Assembly (NCBI GenBank): GCA_964019055.1
Contig: OZ025212.1
Span: forward strand, 9,663,109-9,727,108
Length of the DNA: 64,000 nucleotides
Direction: 5' to 3'
From: Anthopleura xanthogrammica
Taxonomy: Eukaryota; Cnidaria; Anthozoa; Actiniaria; Actiniidae
Shown here one piece after another: positions 8,917 to 22,200 of this stretch; the first letter of the stretch is position 1, and each line of letters opens with the position of its first letter. The notes under the pieces are model-generated. The model made no database searches. It was not told the DNA's origin and was given only the letters and a program-made list of their open reading frames with translations. The position numbers and the translations under genes were made by a program.

Positions 8917-10258
8917 CACGGAAATGGATTGCTGACACGATTCTACCCATACATGGTCACGTTTATCTTGTGAGAATTCGGCAGTCTTCCCCTAGTTTTG
9001 GTGCCCGCGCATGCGCGGCTTCAAAGTTAGGCACTTTACGATTTTGGAATTTGCCAATTTTGATCACGGAAATGGATTGCTGGCAAAATTCAACCTATAC
9101 ATGGTCACGTTTATCTTGTGAAAATTCGGCAGTCTTTCCCTAGTTTTGGTGCCCGCGCATGCGCAGCTACAAAGTTAAGCACTTTACGATTTTGGAATTT
9201 CTCAATTTTGATCACGGAAATGGATTACTGGCACGATTCCACCCATACATGGTCACGTTTATCTTGTGAAAATTCGTTAGTCTTCCCCTAGTTTTGGTGC
9301 CCGCGCATGCGCAGCTACAAAGCTAGGCACTTTACGATTTTGGAATTTGCCAATTTTGATCACGGAAATGGATTGCTGGCACGATTCTACCTATACAAGG
9401 TCACGTTTATGTTGTTAAAATTCGGCAGTCTTCCCCTAGTTTTGGTGCCCGCGCATTGGCAGCTACAAAGATAGGCACTTTATGATTTTGGAATTTGCCA
9501 ATTTTGATCACGGAAGTTGATTGCTGGCACGATTCTACCTATACATGGTCACGTTTATCTTGTGAGAATTCGGCAGTCTTCCCTTAGTTTTGGTGCCCGC
9601 GCATGCGCAGCTACAAAGATAGGCAATTTACGATTTTGGAATTTCTCAATTTTGATCACGGAAATGGATTGCTGGCACGATTCTACCTATACATGGTCAC
9701 GTTTATCTTGTGAAAATTCGTTAGTCTTCCCCTAATTTTGGTGCCCGCGCATGCGCAGCTACAAAGATAAGCACTTTACGATTTTTAAATTTGCCAATTT
9801 TGATCACGGAAGTTTATTGCTGGCACGATTCTACCTATACATGGTCACGTTTATCTTGTGAAAATTCGGCAGTCTTCCCCTAGTTTTGGTGCCCGCGCAT
9901 GCGCAGGTACAAAGATAGGCACTTTACGATTTTGGAAATTGCCAATTTTGATCACGGAAATGGATTACTGGAACGATTCCACCCATACATGGTCACGTTT
10001 ATCTTGCGAAAATTCGGTAGTCTTCCCCTAGTTTTGGTGCCCGCGCATGCGCAGCTACAAAGATAGTCACTTTACGATTTTCAAAGTTGCCAATTTTGAT
10101 CACGGAAATGGATTGCTGGCACGATTTTACCAATACATGGTCACGTTTATCTTGTGAGAATTCGGCAGTCTTCCCCTAGTTTTGGTGCCCGCGCATGCGC
10201 GGCTTCAAAGTTAGGCACTTTACGATTTTGGAATTTACCAATTTTGATCACGGAAATG
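8917..10258 (+). repeat. Satellite A, 148-bp tandem array, right block (about 9 monomers)
   Basis: The block completes the interrupted monomer and continues in perfect 148-bp register: TGGAATTT starts at 9045 and 10229, 8 x 148 apart. Palindrome sites lie at 9007 + 148k and are intact in eight of nine; the one at 9451 is GCGCATTGGC. The last recognisable bases are CGGAAATG at 10251-10258, after which satellite B begins. There is no gradual decay of A towards the junction. Confidence 0.96.
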
Positions 10259-10270
10259 ATCAAATAGTAA
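10259..10270. other. Junction between satellites A and B
   Basis: A dozen bases (ATCAAATAGTAA) separate the last A-like word from ATGCAAAAAGTGGGGG, the first clear B sequence. They may be a degenerate end of a B monomer, since CTCAAGAGGTATTTTC precedes ATGAGC elsewhere, or filler DNA from the joining event. C at 10274 is exactly 329 bp before its counterpart at 10603, so the first B monomer is essentially full length. Confidence 0.7.
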
Positions 10271-13200
10271 ATGCAAAAAGTGGGGGTTTCAGCAAACAGG
10301 TCACGCCGTCAGCGAAAAACCTGGTTTTGAGAGCCAAAATGGCCATTTTTCATTTTTTTGGGCTAAAAAGCTTTTTTTCCCAGCAAAACAGTGTTTTGGA
10401 CATCCAAAATGTGCTTTTCTCGGCCAAAACTTGTGTTTAGCAGTGAAAACGTCGTGTTTTGAGCAAAAGAAAATTGTCAGCAAATTTCAGATTTTCTCAG
10501 CCAAAAACACCTTTTTTGACCAAAAAGCACCTTTACTCAGCCAAAACCCCATTTTTTTTCGCCAAAAAGTCGTGTTTTTATCTCAAGAGGTATTTTCATG
10601 AGCAAGAAGTGGGGGTTTCAGCAAACAGGTCACGTCGTCAGCGAAAAGCCTGGTTTTGAGAGCCAAAATGGCTTTTTTTCAGTTTCTTGGACTAAAAAGC
10701 TTTTTTCCCCAGCAAAACAGTGTTTTGGACATCCAAAATGTGCTTTTCTCGGCCAAAACTTGCGTTTAGCAGTGAAAACGTCGTGTTTTGAGCAAAAGAA
10801 AATTCTCAGCATATTTCAGATTTTCTCAGCCAAAAACACCTTTTTTGACCAAAAAGCACCTTTACTCAGCCAAAACCCCATTTTATTTCGCCAAAAAGTC
10901 GTGTTTTTATCTCAAGAGGTATTTTCATGAGCAAAAAGTGGGGGTTTCAGCAAACAGGTCACGCCGTCAGCGAAAAACCTGGTTTTGAGAGCCAAAATGG
11001 CCATTTTTCAGTTTTTTGGGCTAAAAAGCTTTTTTTCCCAGCAAAACAGTGTTTTGGACATCCAAAATGTGCTTTTCTCGGCCAAAACTTGCGTTTAGCA
11101 GTGAAAACGTCGTGTTTTGAGCAAAAGAAAATTGTCAGCAAATTTCAGATTTTTTCATCAAAAAAGACCTTTTTTGACCAAAAAGCACCTTTACTCAGCC
11201 AAAACCCCATTTTTTTTGGCCAAAAAGTCGTGTTTTTATCTCAAGAGGTATTTTCATGAGCAAAAAGTGGGGGTTTCAGCAAACAGGTCACGCCGTCAGC
11301 GAAAAACCTGGTTTTGAGAGCCAAAATGGCTATTTTTCATTTTTTTGGGCTAAAAAGCTTTTTTTCCCAGCAAAACAGTGTTTTGGACATCCAAAATGTG
11401 CTTTTCTCGGCCAAAACTTGCGTTTAGCAGTGAAAACGTCGTGTTTTGAGCAAAAGAAAATTCTCAGCAAATTTCAGATTTTCTCAGCGAAAAACACCTT
11501 TTTTGACCAAAAAGCACCTTTACTCAGCCAAAACCCCATTTTTTTTCGCCAAAAAGTCGTGTTTTTATCTCAAGAGGTATTTTCATGAGCAAGAAGTGGG
11601 GGTTTCAGCAAACAGGTCACGCCGTCAGCGAAAAACCTGGTTTTGAGAGCCAAAATGGCCATTTTTCAGTTTTTTGGGCTAAAAAGCTTTTTTTCCCAGC
11701 AAAACAGTGTTTTGGACATCCAAAATGTGCTTTTCTCGGCCAAAACTTGCGTTTAGCAGTGAAAACGTCGTGTTTTGAGCAAAAGAAAATTCTCAGCAAA
11801 TGTCTGATTTTCTCAGCAAAAAACACCTTTTTTGACCAAAAAGCACCTTTACTCAGCCAAAACCCCATTTTTTTTCGCCAAAAAGTCGTGTTTTTATCTC
11901 AAGAGGTATTTTCATGAGCAAGAAGTGGGGGTTTCAGCAAACAGGTCACGCCGTCAGCGAAAAACCTGGTTTTGAGAGCCAAAATGGCCATTTTTCAGTT
12001 TTTTGGGCTAAAAAGCTTTTTTTCCCAGCAAAACAGTGTTTTGGACATCCAAAATGTGCTTTTCTCGGCCAAAACTTGCGTTTAGCAGTGAAAACGTCGT
12101 GTTTTGAGCAAAAGAAAATTGTCAGCAAATTTCAGATTTTCTCAGCCAAAAACACCTTTTTTGACCAAAAAGCACCTTTACTCAGCCAAAACCCCATTTT
12201 TTTTGGCCAAAAAGTCGTGTTTTTATCTCAAGAGGTATTTTCATGAGCAAGAAGTGGGGGTTTCAGCAAACAGGTCACGCCGTCAGCGAAAAACCTGGTT
12301 TTGAGAGCCAAAATGGCCATTTTTCAGTTTTTTGGGCTAAAAAGCTTTTTTCCCCAGCAAAACAGTGTTTTGGACATCCAAAATGTGCTTTTCTCGGCCA
12401 AAACTTGCGTTTAGCAGTGAAAACGTCGTGTTTTGAGCAAAAGAAAATTGTCAGCAAATTTCAGATTTTCTCAGCCAAAAACACCTTTTTTGACCAAAAA
12501 GCACCTTTACTCAGCCAAAACCCCATTTTTTTTCGCCAAAAAGTCGTGTTTTTATCTCAAGAGGTATTTTCATGAGCAAGAAGTGGGGGTTTCAGCAAAC
12601 AGGTCACGCCGTCAGCGAAAAACCTGGTTTTGAGAGCCAAAATGGCCATTTTTCAGTTTTTTGGGCTAAAAAGCTTTTTTTCCCAGCAAAACAGTGTTTT
12701 GGACATCCAAAATGTGCTTTTCTCGGCCAAAACTTGCGTTTAGCAGTGAAAACGTCGTGTTTTGAGCAAAAGAAAGTTCTCAGCAAATTTCAGATTTTCT
12801 CAGCAAAAAACCCCTTTTTTGACCAAAAAGCACCTTTACTCAGCCAAAACCCCATTTTTTTTCGCCAAAAAGTCGTGTTTTTATCTCAAGAGGTATTTTC
12901 ATGAGCAAGAAGTGGGGGTTTCAGCAAACAGGTCACGCCGTCAGCGAAAAACCTGGTTTTGAGAGCCAAAATGGCCATTTTTCAGTTTTTTGGGCTAAAA
13001 AGCTTTTTTTCCCAGCAAAACAGTGTTTTGGACATCCAAAATGTGCTTTTCTCGGCCAAAACTTGCGTTTAGCAGTGAAAACGTCGTGTTTTGAGCAAAA
13101 GAAAGTTCTCAGCAAATTTCAGATTTTCTCAGCAAAAAACACCTTTTTTGACCAAAAAGCACCTTTACTCAGCCAAAACCCCATTTTTTTTCGCCAAAAA

Positions 13201-16200
13201 GTCGTGTTTTTATCTCAAGAGGTATTTTCATGAGCAAGAAGTGGGGGTTTCAGCAAACAGGTCACGCCGTCAGCGAAAAACCTGGTTTTGAGAGCCAAAA
13301 TGGCCATTTTTCAGTTTTTTGGGCTAAAAAGCTTTTTTTCCCAGCAAAACAGTGTTTTGGACATCCAAAATGTGCTTTTCTCGGCCAAAACTTGCGTTTA
13401 GTAGTGCAAACGTCGTGTTTTACGCAAAAGAAAATTCTCAGCAAATTTCAGATTTTCTCAGCAAAAAACACCTTTTTTGACCAAAAAGCACCTTTACTCA
13501 GCCAAAACCCCATTTTTTTTCGCCAAAAAGTCGTGTTTTTATCTCAAGAGGTATTTTCATGAGCAAGAAGTGGGGGTTTCAGCAAACAGGTCACGCCGTC
13601 AGCGAAAAACCTGGTTTTGAGAGCCAAAATGGCCATTTTTCAGTTTTTTGGGCTAAAAAGCTTTTTTTCCCAGCAAAACAGTGTTTTGGACATCCAAAAT
13701 GTGCTTTTCTCGGCCAAAACTTGCGTTTAGCAGTGAAAACGTCGTGTTTTGAGCAAAAGAAAATTGTCAGCAAATTTCAGATTTTCTCAGCCAAAAACAC
13801 CTTTTTTGACCAAAAAGCACCTTTACTCAGCCAAAACCCCATTTTTTTTCGCCAAAAAGTCGTGTTTTTATCTCAAGAGGTATTTTCATGAGCAAGAAGT
13901 GGGGGTTTCAGCAAACAGGTCACGTCGTCAGCGAAAAACCTGGTTTTGAGAGCCAAAATGGCCATTTTTCAGTTTTTTGGGCTAAAAAGCTTTTTTTCCC
14001 AGCAAAACAGTGTTTTGGACATCCAAAATGTGCTTTTCTCGGCCAAAACTTGCGTTTAGCAGTGAAAACGTCGTGTTTTGAGCAAAAGAAAATTCTCAGC
14101 AAATTTCAGATTTTCTCAGCCAAAAACACCTTTTTTGACCAAAAAGCACCTTTACTCAGCCAAAACCCCATTTTTTTTCGCCAAAAAGTCGTGTTTTTAT
14201 CTCAAGAGGTATTTTCATGAGCAAGAAGTGGGGGTTTCAGCAAACAGGTCACGTCGTCAGCGAAAAACGTGGTTTTGAGAGCCAAAATGGCCATTTTTCA
14301 GTTTTTTGGGCTAAAAAGCTTTTTTTCCCAGCAAAACAGTGTTTTGGACATCCAAAATGTGCTTTTCTCGGCCAAAACTTGCGTTTAGCAGTGAAAACGT
14401 CGTGTTTTGAGCAAAAGAAAATTGTCAGCAAATTTCAGATTTTCTCAGCCAAAAACACCTTTTTTGACCAAAAAGCACCTTTACTCAGCCAAAACCCCAT
14501 TTTTTTTCGCCAAAAAGTCGTGTTTTTATCTCAAGAGGTATTTTCATGAGCAAGAAGTGGGGGTTTCAGCAAACAGGTCACGCCGTCAGCGAAAAACCTG
14601 GTTTTGAGAGCCAAAATGGCCATTTTTCAGTTTTTTGGGCTAAAAAGCTTTTTTTCCCAGCAAAACAGTGTTTTGGACATCCAAAATGTGCTTTTCTCGG
14701 CCAAAACTTGCGTTTAGCAGTGAAAACGTCGTGTTTTGAGCAAAAGAAAATTGTCAGCAAATTTCAGATTTTCTCAGCCAAAAACACCTTTTTTGACCAA
14801 AAAGCACCTTTACTCAGCCAAAACCCCATTTTTTTTCGCCAAAAAGTCGTGTTTTTATCTCAAGAGGTATTTTCATGAGCAAGAAGTGGGGGTTTCAGCA
14901 AACAGGTCACGCCGTCAGCGAAAAACCTGGTTTTGAGAGCCAAAATGGCCATTTTTCAGTTTTTTGGGCTAAAAAGCTTTTTTTCCCAGCAAAACAGTGT
15001 TTTGGACATCCAAAATGTGCTTTTCTCGGCCAAAACTTGCGTTTAGCAGTGAAAACGTCGTGTTTTGAGCAAAAGAAAGTTCTCAGCAAATTTCAGATTT
15101 TCTCAGCCAAAAACACCTTTTTTGACCAAAAAGCACCTTTACTCAGCCAAAACCCCATTTTTTTTCGCCAAAAAGTCGTGTATTTATCTCAAGAGGTATT
15201 TTCATGAGCAAGAAGTGGGGGTTTCAGCAAACAGGTCACGCCGTCAGCGAAAAACCTGGTTTTGAGAGCCAAAATGGCCATTTTTCAGTTTTTTGGGCTA
15301 AAAAGCTTTTTTTCCCAGCAAAACAGTGTTTTGGACATCCAAAATGTGCTTTTCTCGGCCAAAACTTGCGTTTAGCAGTGAAAACGTCGTGTTTTGAGCA
15401 AAAGAAAGTTCTCAGCAAATTTCAGATTTTCTCAGCCAAAAACACCTTTTTTGACCAAAAAGCACCTTTACTCAGCCAAAACCCCATTTGTTTTCGCCAA
15501 AAAGTCGTGTTTTTATCTCAAGAGGTATTTTCATGAGCAAGAAGTGGGGGTTTCAGCAAACAGGTCACGCCGTCAGCGAAAAACCTGGTTTTGAGAGCCA
15601 AAATGGCCATTTTTCAGTTTTTTGGGCTAAAAAGCTTTTTTTCCCAGCAAAACAGTGTTTTGGACATCCAAAATGTGCTTTTCTCGGCCAAAACTTGCGT
15701 TTAGTAGTGCAAACGTCGTGTTTTGAGCAAAAGAAAATTCTCAGCAAATTTCAGATTTTCTCAGCCAAAAACACCTTTTTTGACCAAAAAGCACCTTTAC
15801 TCAGCCAAAACCCCATTTTTTTTCGCCAAAAAGTCGTGTTTTTATCTCAAGAGGTATTTTCATGAGAAAGAAGTGGGGGTTTCAGCAAACAGGTCACGCC
15901 GTCAGCGAAAAACCTGGTTTTGAGAGCCAAAATGGCCATTTTTCAGTTTTTTGGGCTAAAAAGCTTTTTTTCCCAGCAAAACAGTGTTTTGGACATCCAA
16001 AATGTGCTTTTCTCGGCCAAAACTTGCGTTTAGCAGTGAAAACGTCGTGTTTTGAGCAAAAGAAAATTCTCAGCAAATTTCAGATTTTCTCAGCCAAAAA
16101 CACCTTTTTTGACCAAAAAGCACCTTTACTCAGCCAAAACCCCATTTTTTTTCGCCAAAAAGTCGTGTTTTTATCTCAAGAGGTATTTTCATGAGCAAGA

Positions 16201-19200
16201 AGTGGGGGTTTCAGCAAACAGGTCACGTCGTCAGCGAAAAACCTGGTTTTGAGAGCCAAAATGGCCATTTTTCAGTTTTTTGGGCTAAAAAGCTTTTTTT
16301 CCCAGCAAAACAGTGTTTTGGACATCCAAAATGTGCTTTTCTCGGCCAAAACTTGCGTTTAGCAGTGAAAACGTCGTGTTTTGAGCAAAAGAAAATTGTC
16401 AGCAAATTTCAGATTTTCTCAGCCAAAAACACCTTTTTTGACCAAAAAGCACCTTTACTCAGCCAAAACCCCATTTTTTTTCGCCAAAAAGTCGTGTTTT
16501 TATCTCAAGAGGTATTTTCATGAGCAAGAAGTGGGGGTTTCAGCAAACAGGTCACGCCGTCAGCGAAAAACCTGGTTTTGAGAGCCAAAATGGCCATTTT
16601 TCAGTTTTTTGGGCTAAAAAGCTTTTTTCCCCAGCAAAACAGTGTTTTGGACATCCAAAATGTGCTTTTCTCGGCCAAAACTTGCGTTTAGTAGTGCAAA
16701 CGTCGTGTTTTGAGCAAAAGAAAATTCTCAGCAAATTTCAGATTTTCTCAGCCAAAAACACCTTTTTTGACCAAAAAGCACCTTTACTCAGCCAAAACCC
16801 CATTTTTTTTCGCCAAAAAGTCGTGTTTTTATCTCAAGAGGTATTTTCATGAGAAAGAAGTGGGGGTTTCAGCAAACAGGTCACGCCGTCAGCGAAAAAC
16901 CTGGTTTTGAGAGCCAAAATGGCCATTTTTCATTTTTTTGGGCTAAAAAGCTTTTTTTCCCAGCAAAACAGTGTTTTGGACATCCAAAATGTGCTTTTCT
17001 CGGCCAAAACTTGCGTTTAGCAGTGAAAACGTCGTGTTTTGAGCAAAAGAAAATTGTCAGCAAATTTCAGATTTTCTCAGCCAAAAACACCTTTTTTGAC
17101 CAAAAAGCACCTTTACTCAGCCAAAACCCCATTTTTTTTCGCCAAAAAGTCGTGTTTTTATCTCAAGAGGTATTTTCATGAGCAAGAAGTGGGGGTTTCA
17201 GCAAACAGGTCACGTCGTCAGCGAAAAACCTGGTTTTGAGAGCCAAAATGGCCATTTTTCAGTTTTTTGGGCTAAAAAGCTTTTTTTCCCAGCAAAACAG
17301 TGTTTTGGACATCCAAAATGTGCTTTTCTCGGCCAAAACTTGCGTTTAGCAGTGAAAACGTCGTGTTTTGAGCAAAAGAAAATTCTCAGCAAATTTCAGA
17401 TTTTCTCAGCCAAAAACACCTTTTTTGACCAAAAAGCACCTTTACTCAGCCAAAACCCCATTTTTTTTCGCCAAAAAGTCGTGTTTTTATCTCAAGAGGT
17501 ATTTTCATGAGCAAGAAGTGGGGGTTTCAGCAAACAGGTCACGTCGTCAGCGAAAAACGTGGTTTTGAGAGCCAAAATGGCCATTTTTCAGTTTTTTGGG
17601 CTAAAAAGCTTTTTTTCCCAGCAAAACAGTGTTTTGGACATCCAAAATGTGCTTTTCTCGGCCAAAACTTGCGTTTAGCAGTGAAAACGTCGTGTTTTGA
17701 GCAAAAGAAAATTGTCAGCAAATTTCAGATTTTCTCAGCCAAAAACACCTTTTTTGACCAAAAAGCACCTTTACTCAGCCAAAACCCCATTTTTTTTCGC
17801 CAAAAAGTCGTGTTTTTATCTCAAGAGGTATTTTCATGAGCAAGAAGTGGGGGTTTCAGCAAACAGGTCACGCCGTCAGCGAAAAACGTGGTTTTGAGAG
17901 CCAAAATGGCCATTTTTCAGTTTTTTGGGCTAAAAAGCTTTTTTTCCCAGCAAAACAGTGTTTTGGACATCCAAAATGTGCTTTTCTCGGCCAAAACTTG
18001 CGTTTAGCAGTGAAAACGTCGTGTTTTGAGCAAAAGAAAATTCTCAGCAAATTTCAGATTTTCTCAGCCAAAAACACCTTTTTTGACCAAAAAGCACCTT
18101 TACTCAGCCAAAACCCCATTTTTTTTCGCCAAAAAGTCGTGTTTTTATCTCAAGAGGTATTTTCATGAGCAAGAAGTGGGGGTTTCAGCAAACAGGTCAC
18201 GCCGTCAGCGAAAAACCTGGTTTTGAGAGCCAAAATGGCCATTTTTCAGTTTTTTGGGCTAAAAAGCTTTTTTTCCCAGCAAAACAGTGTTTTGGACATC
18301 CAAAATGTGCTTTTCTCGGCCAAAACTTGCGTTTAGCAGTGAAAACGTCGTGTTTTGAGCAAAAGAAAATTGTCAGCAAATTTCAGATTTTCTCAGCCAA
18401 AAACACCTTTTTTGACCAAAAAGCACCTTTACTCAGCCAAAACCCCATTTTTTTTCGCCAAAAAGTCGTGTTTTTATCTCAAGAGGTATTTTCATGAGCA
18501 AGAAGTGGGGGTTTCAGCAAACAGGTCACGTCGTCAGCGAAAAACCTGGTTTTGAGAGCCAAAATGGCCATTTTTCAGTTTTTTGGGCTAAAAAGCTTTT
18601 TTTCCCAGCAAAACAGTGTTTTGGACATCCAAAATGTGCTTTTCTCGGCCAAAACTTGCGTTTAGCAGTGAAAACGTCGTGTTTTGAGCAAAAGAAAATT
18701 CTCAGCAAATTTCAGATTTTCTCAGCCAAAAACACCTTTTTTGACCAAAAAGCACCTTTACTCAGCCAAAACCCCATTTTTTTTCGCCAAAAAGTCGTGT
18801 TTTTATCTCAAGAGGTATTTTCATGAGCAAGAAGTGGGGGTTTCAGCAAACAGGTCACGCCGTCAGCGAAAAACCTGGTTTTGAGAGCCAAAATGGCCAT
18901 TTTTCAGTTTTTTGGGCTAAAAAGCTTTTTTTCCCAGCAAAACAGTGTTTTGGACATCCAAAATGTGCTTTTCTCGGCCAAAACTTGCGTTTAGCAGTGA
19001 AAACGTCGTGTTTTGAGCAAAAGAAAATTGTCAGCAAATTTCAGATTTTCTCAGCCAAAAACACCTTTTTTGACCAAAAAGCACCTTTACTCAGCCAAAA
19101 CCCCATTTTTTTTCGCCAAAAAGTCGTGTTTTTATCTCAAGAGGTATTTTCATGAGCAAGAAGTGGGGGTTTCAGCAAACAGGTCACGTCGTCAGCGAAA

Positions 19201-22200
19201 AACCTGGTTTTGAGAGCCAAAATGGCCATTTTTCAGTTTTTTGGGCTAAAAAGCTTTTTTTCCCAGCAAAACAGTGTTTTGGACATCCAAAATGTGCTTT
19301 TCTCGGCCAAAACTTGCGTTTAGCAGTGAAAACGTCGTGTTTTGAGCAAAAGAAAATTGTCAGCAAATTTCAGATTTTCTCAGCCAAAAACACCTTTTTT
19401 GACCAAAAAGCACCTTTACTCAGCCAAAACCCCATTTTTTTTCGCCAAAAAGTCGTGTTTTTATCTCAAGAGGTATTTTCATGAGCAAGAAGTGGGGGTT
19501 TCAGCAAACAGGTCACGTCGTCAGCGAAAAACCTGGTTTTGAGAGCCAAAATGGCCATTTTTCAGTTTTTTGGGCTAAAAAGCTTTTTTTCCCAGCAAAA
19601 CAGTGTTTTGGACATCCAAAATGTGCTTTTCTCGGCCAAAACTTGCGTTTAGCAGTGAAAACGTCGTGTTTTGAGCAAAAGAAAATTGTCAGCAAATTTC
19701 AGATTTTCTCAGCCAAAAACACCTTTTTTGACCAAAAAGCACCTTTACTCAGCCAAAACCCCATTTTTTTTCGCCAAAAAGTCGTGTTTTTATCTCAAGA
19801 GGTATTTTCATGAGCAAGAAGTAGGGGTTTCAGCAAACAGGTCACGCCGTCAGCGAAAAACCTGGTTTTGAGAGCCAAAATGGCCATTTTTCAGTTTTTT
19901 GGGCTAAAAAGCTTTTTTTCCCAGCAAAACAGTGTTTTGGACATCCAAAATGTGCTTTTCTCGGCCAAAACATGCGTTTAGCAGTGCAAACGTCGTGTTT
20001 TGAGCAAAAGAAAATTCTCAGCAAATTTCAAATTTTCTCAGCAAAAAATACCATTTTTGACCAAAAAGCACCTTTACTCAGCCAAAACCCCATTTTTTTT
20101 TCGCGAAAAAGTCGTGTTTTTATCTCAAGAGGTATTTTCATGAGCAAAAAGTGGGGGTTTCAGCAAACAGGTCACGCCGTCAGCGAAAAACCTGGTTTTG
20201 AGAGCCAAAATGGCCATTTTTCAGTTTTTTGGGCTAAAAAGCTTTTTTTCCCAGCAAAACAGTGTTTTGGACATCCAAAATGTGCTTTTCTCGGCCAAAA
20301 CTTGCGTTTAGCAGTGAAAACGTCGTGTTTTGAGCAAAAGAAAATTCTCAGCAAATTTCAGATTTTCTCAGCAAAAAACACCTTTTTTGACCAAAAAGCA
20401 CCTTTACTCAGCCAAAACCCCATTTTTTTTCGCCAAAAAGTCGTGTTTTTATCTCAAGAGGTATTTTCATGAGCAAGAAGTGGGGGTTTCAGCAAACAGG
20501 TCACGCCGTCAGCGAAAAACCTGGTTTTGAGAGCCAAAATGGCCATTTTTCAGTTTTTTGGGCTAAAAAGCTTTTTTTCCCAGCAAAACAGTGTTTTGGA
20601 CATCCAAAATGTGCTTTTCTCGGCCAAAACTTGCGTTTAGCAGTGAAAACGTCGTGTTTTGAGCAAAAGAAAATTGTCAGCAAATTTCAGATTTTCTCAG
20701 CAAAAAACCCCTTTTTTGACCAAAAAGCACCTTTACTCAGCCAAAACCCCATTTTTTTTCGCCAAAAAGTCGTGTTTTTATCTCAAGAGGTATTTTCATG
20801 AGCAAGAAGTGAGGGTTTCAGCAAACAGGTCACGCCGTCAGCGAAAAACCTGGTTTTGAGAGCCAAAATGGCCATTTTTCAGTTTTGTGGGCTAAAAAGC
20901 TTTTTTTCCCAGCAAAACAGTGTTTTGGACATCCAAAATGTGCTTTTCTCGGCCAAAACTTGCGTTTAGCAGTGAAAACGTCGTGTTTTGAGCAAAAGAA
21001 AATTCTCAGCAAATTTCAGATTTTCTCAGCCAAAAACACCTTTTTTGACCAAAAAGCACCTTTACTCAGCCAAAACCCCATTTTTTTCGCCAAAAAGTCA
21101 TGTTTTTATCTCAAGAGGTATTTTCATGAGCAAAAAGTGGGGGTTTCAGCAAACAGGTCACGCCGTCAGCAAAAAACCTGGTTTTGAGAGCCAAAATGGC
21201 CATTTTTCAGTTTTTTGGGCTAAAAAGCTTTTTTTCCCAGCAAAACAGTGTTTTGGACATCCAAAATGTGCTTTTCTCGGCCAAAACTTGGGTTTAGCAG
21301 TGAAAACGTCGTGTTTTGAGCAAAAGAAAATTGTCAGCAAATTTCAGATTTTCTCAGCCAAAAACACCTTTTTTGACCAAAAAGCACCTTTACTCAGCCA
21401 AAACCCCATTTGTTTTCGCCAAAAAGTCGTGTTTTTATCTCAAGAGGTATTTTCATGAGCAAGAAGTGGGGGTTTCAGCAAACAGGTCACGCCGTCAGCG
21501 AAAAACCTGGTTATGAGAGCCAAAATGGCCATTTTTCAGTTTTTTGGGCTAAAAAGCTTTTTTTCCCAGCAAAACAGTGTTTTGGACATCCAAAATATGC
21601 TTTTCTCGGCCAAAACTTGCGTTTAGCAGTGAAAACGTCGTGTTTTGAGCAAAAGAAAATTCTCAGCAAATTTCAGATTTTCTCAGCAAAAAACCCCTTT
21701 TTTGACCAAAAAGCACCTTTACTCAGCCAAAACCCCATTTTTTTTCGCCAAAAAGTCGTGTTTTTATCTCAAGAGGTATTTTCATGAGCAAGAAGTGGGG
21801 GTTTCAGCAAACAGGTCACGCCGTCAGCGAAAAACCTGGTTTTGAGAGCCAAAATGGCCATTTTTCAGTTTTTTGGGCTAAAAAGCTTTTTTTCCCAGCA
21901 AAACAGTGTTTTGGACATCCAAAATGTGCTTTTCTCGGCCAAAACTTGCGTTTAGCAGTGAAAACGTCGTGTTTTGAGCAAAAGAAAATTGTCAGCAAAT
22001 TTCAGATTTTCTCAGCCAAAAACACCTTTTTTGACCAAAAAGCACCTTTACTCAGCCAAAACCCCATTTTTTTCGCCAAAAAGTCATGTTTTTATCTCAA
22101 GAGGTATTTTCATGAGCAAAAAGTGGGGGTTTCAGCAAACAGGTCACGCCGTCAGCAAAAAACCTGGTTTTGAGAGCCAAAATGGCCATTTTTCAGTTTT

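Noticed and set aside
1..10258. Satellite A as a CRISPR array (regular repeats with variable parts)
   Set aside because: The whole 148-bp period is conserved, with no short repeat separated by unrelated unique spacers, and there are no cas genes.
10586..10600. AAGAGG a few bases before ATG, resembling a bacterial ribosome binding site, in each satellite B monomer
   Set aside because: A 53-kb homogeneous satellite next to a 148-bp satellite is not a bacterial arrangement, and the frames show no coding constraint. The match is a fixed part of the repeat.
13187..13206. CENP-B box-like sequence (TTTCGCCAAAAAGTCG) in satellite B, and ATTCGGCAGTCTTCCCC in satellite A
   Set aside because: Both match only the TTCG part of NTTCGNNNNANNCGGGN. 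The essential CGGG is absent, so no CENP-B box is claimed.
13230..17835. A possible 10-monomer (3290-bp) duplication between 13230-14545 and 16520-17835
   Set aside because: Two adjacent monomers (13888/14217 and 17178/17507) share variants, but the flanking pairs differ at several diagnostic sites, so a clean block duplication is not supported by eye.
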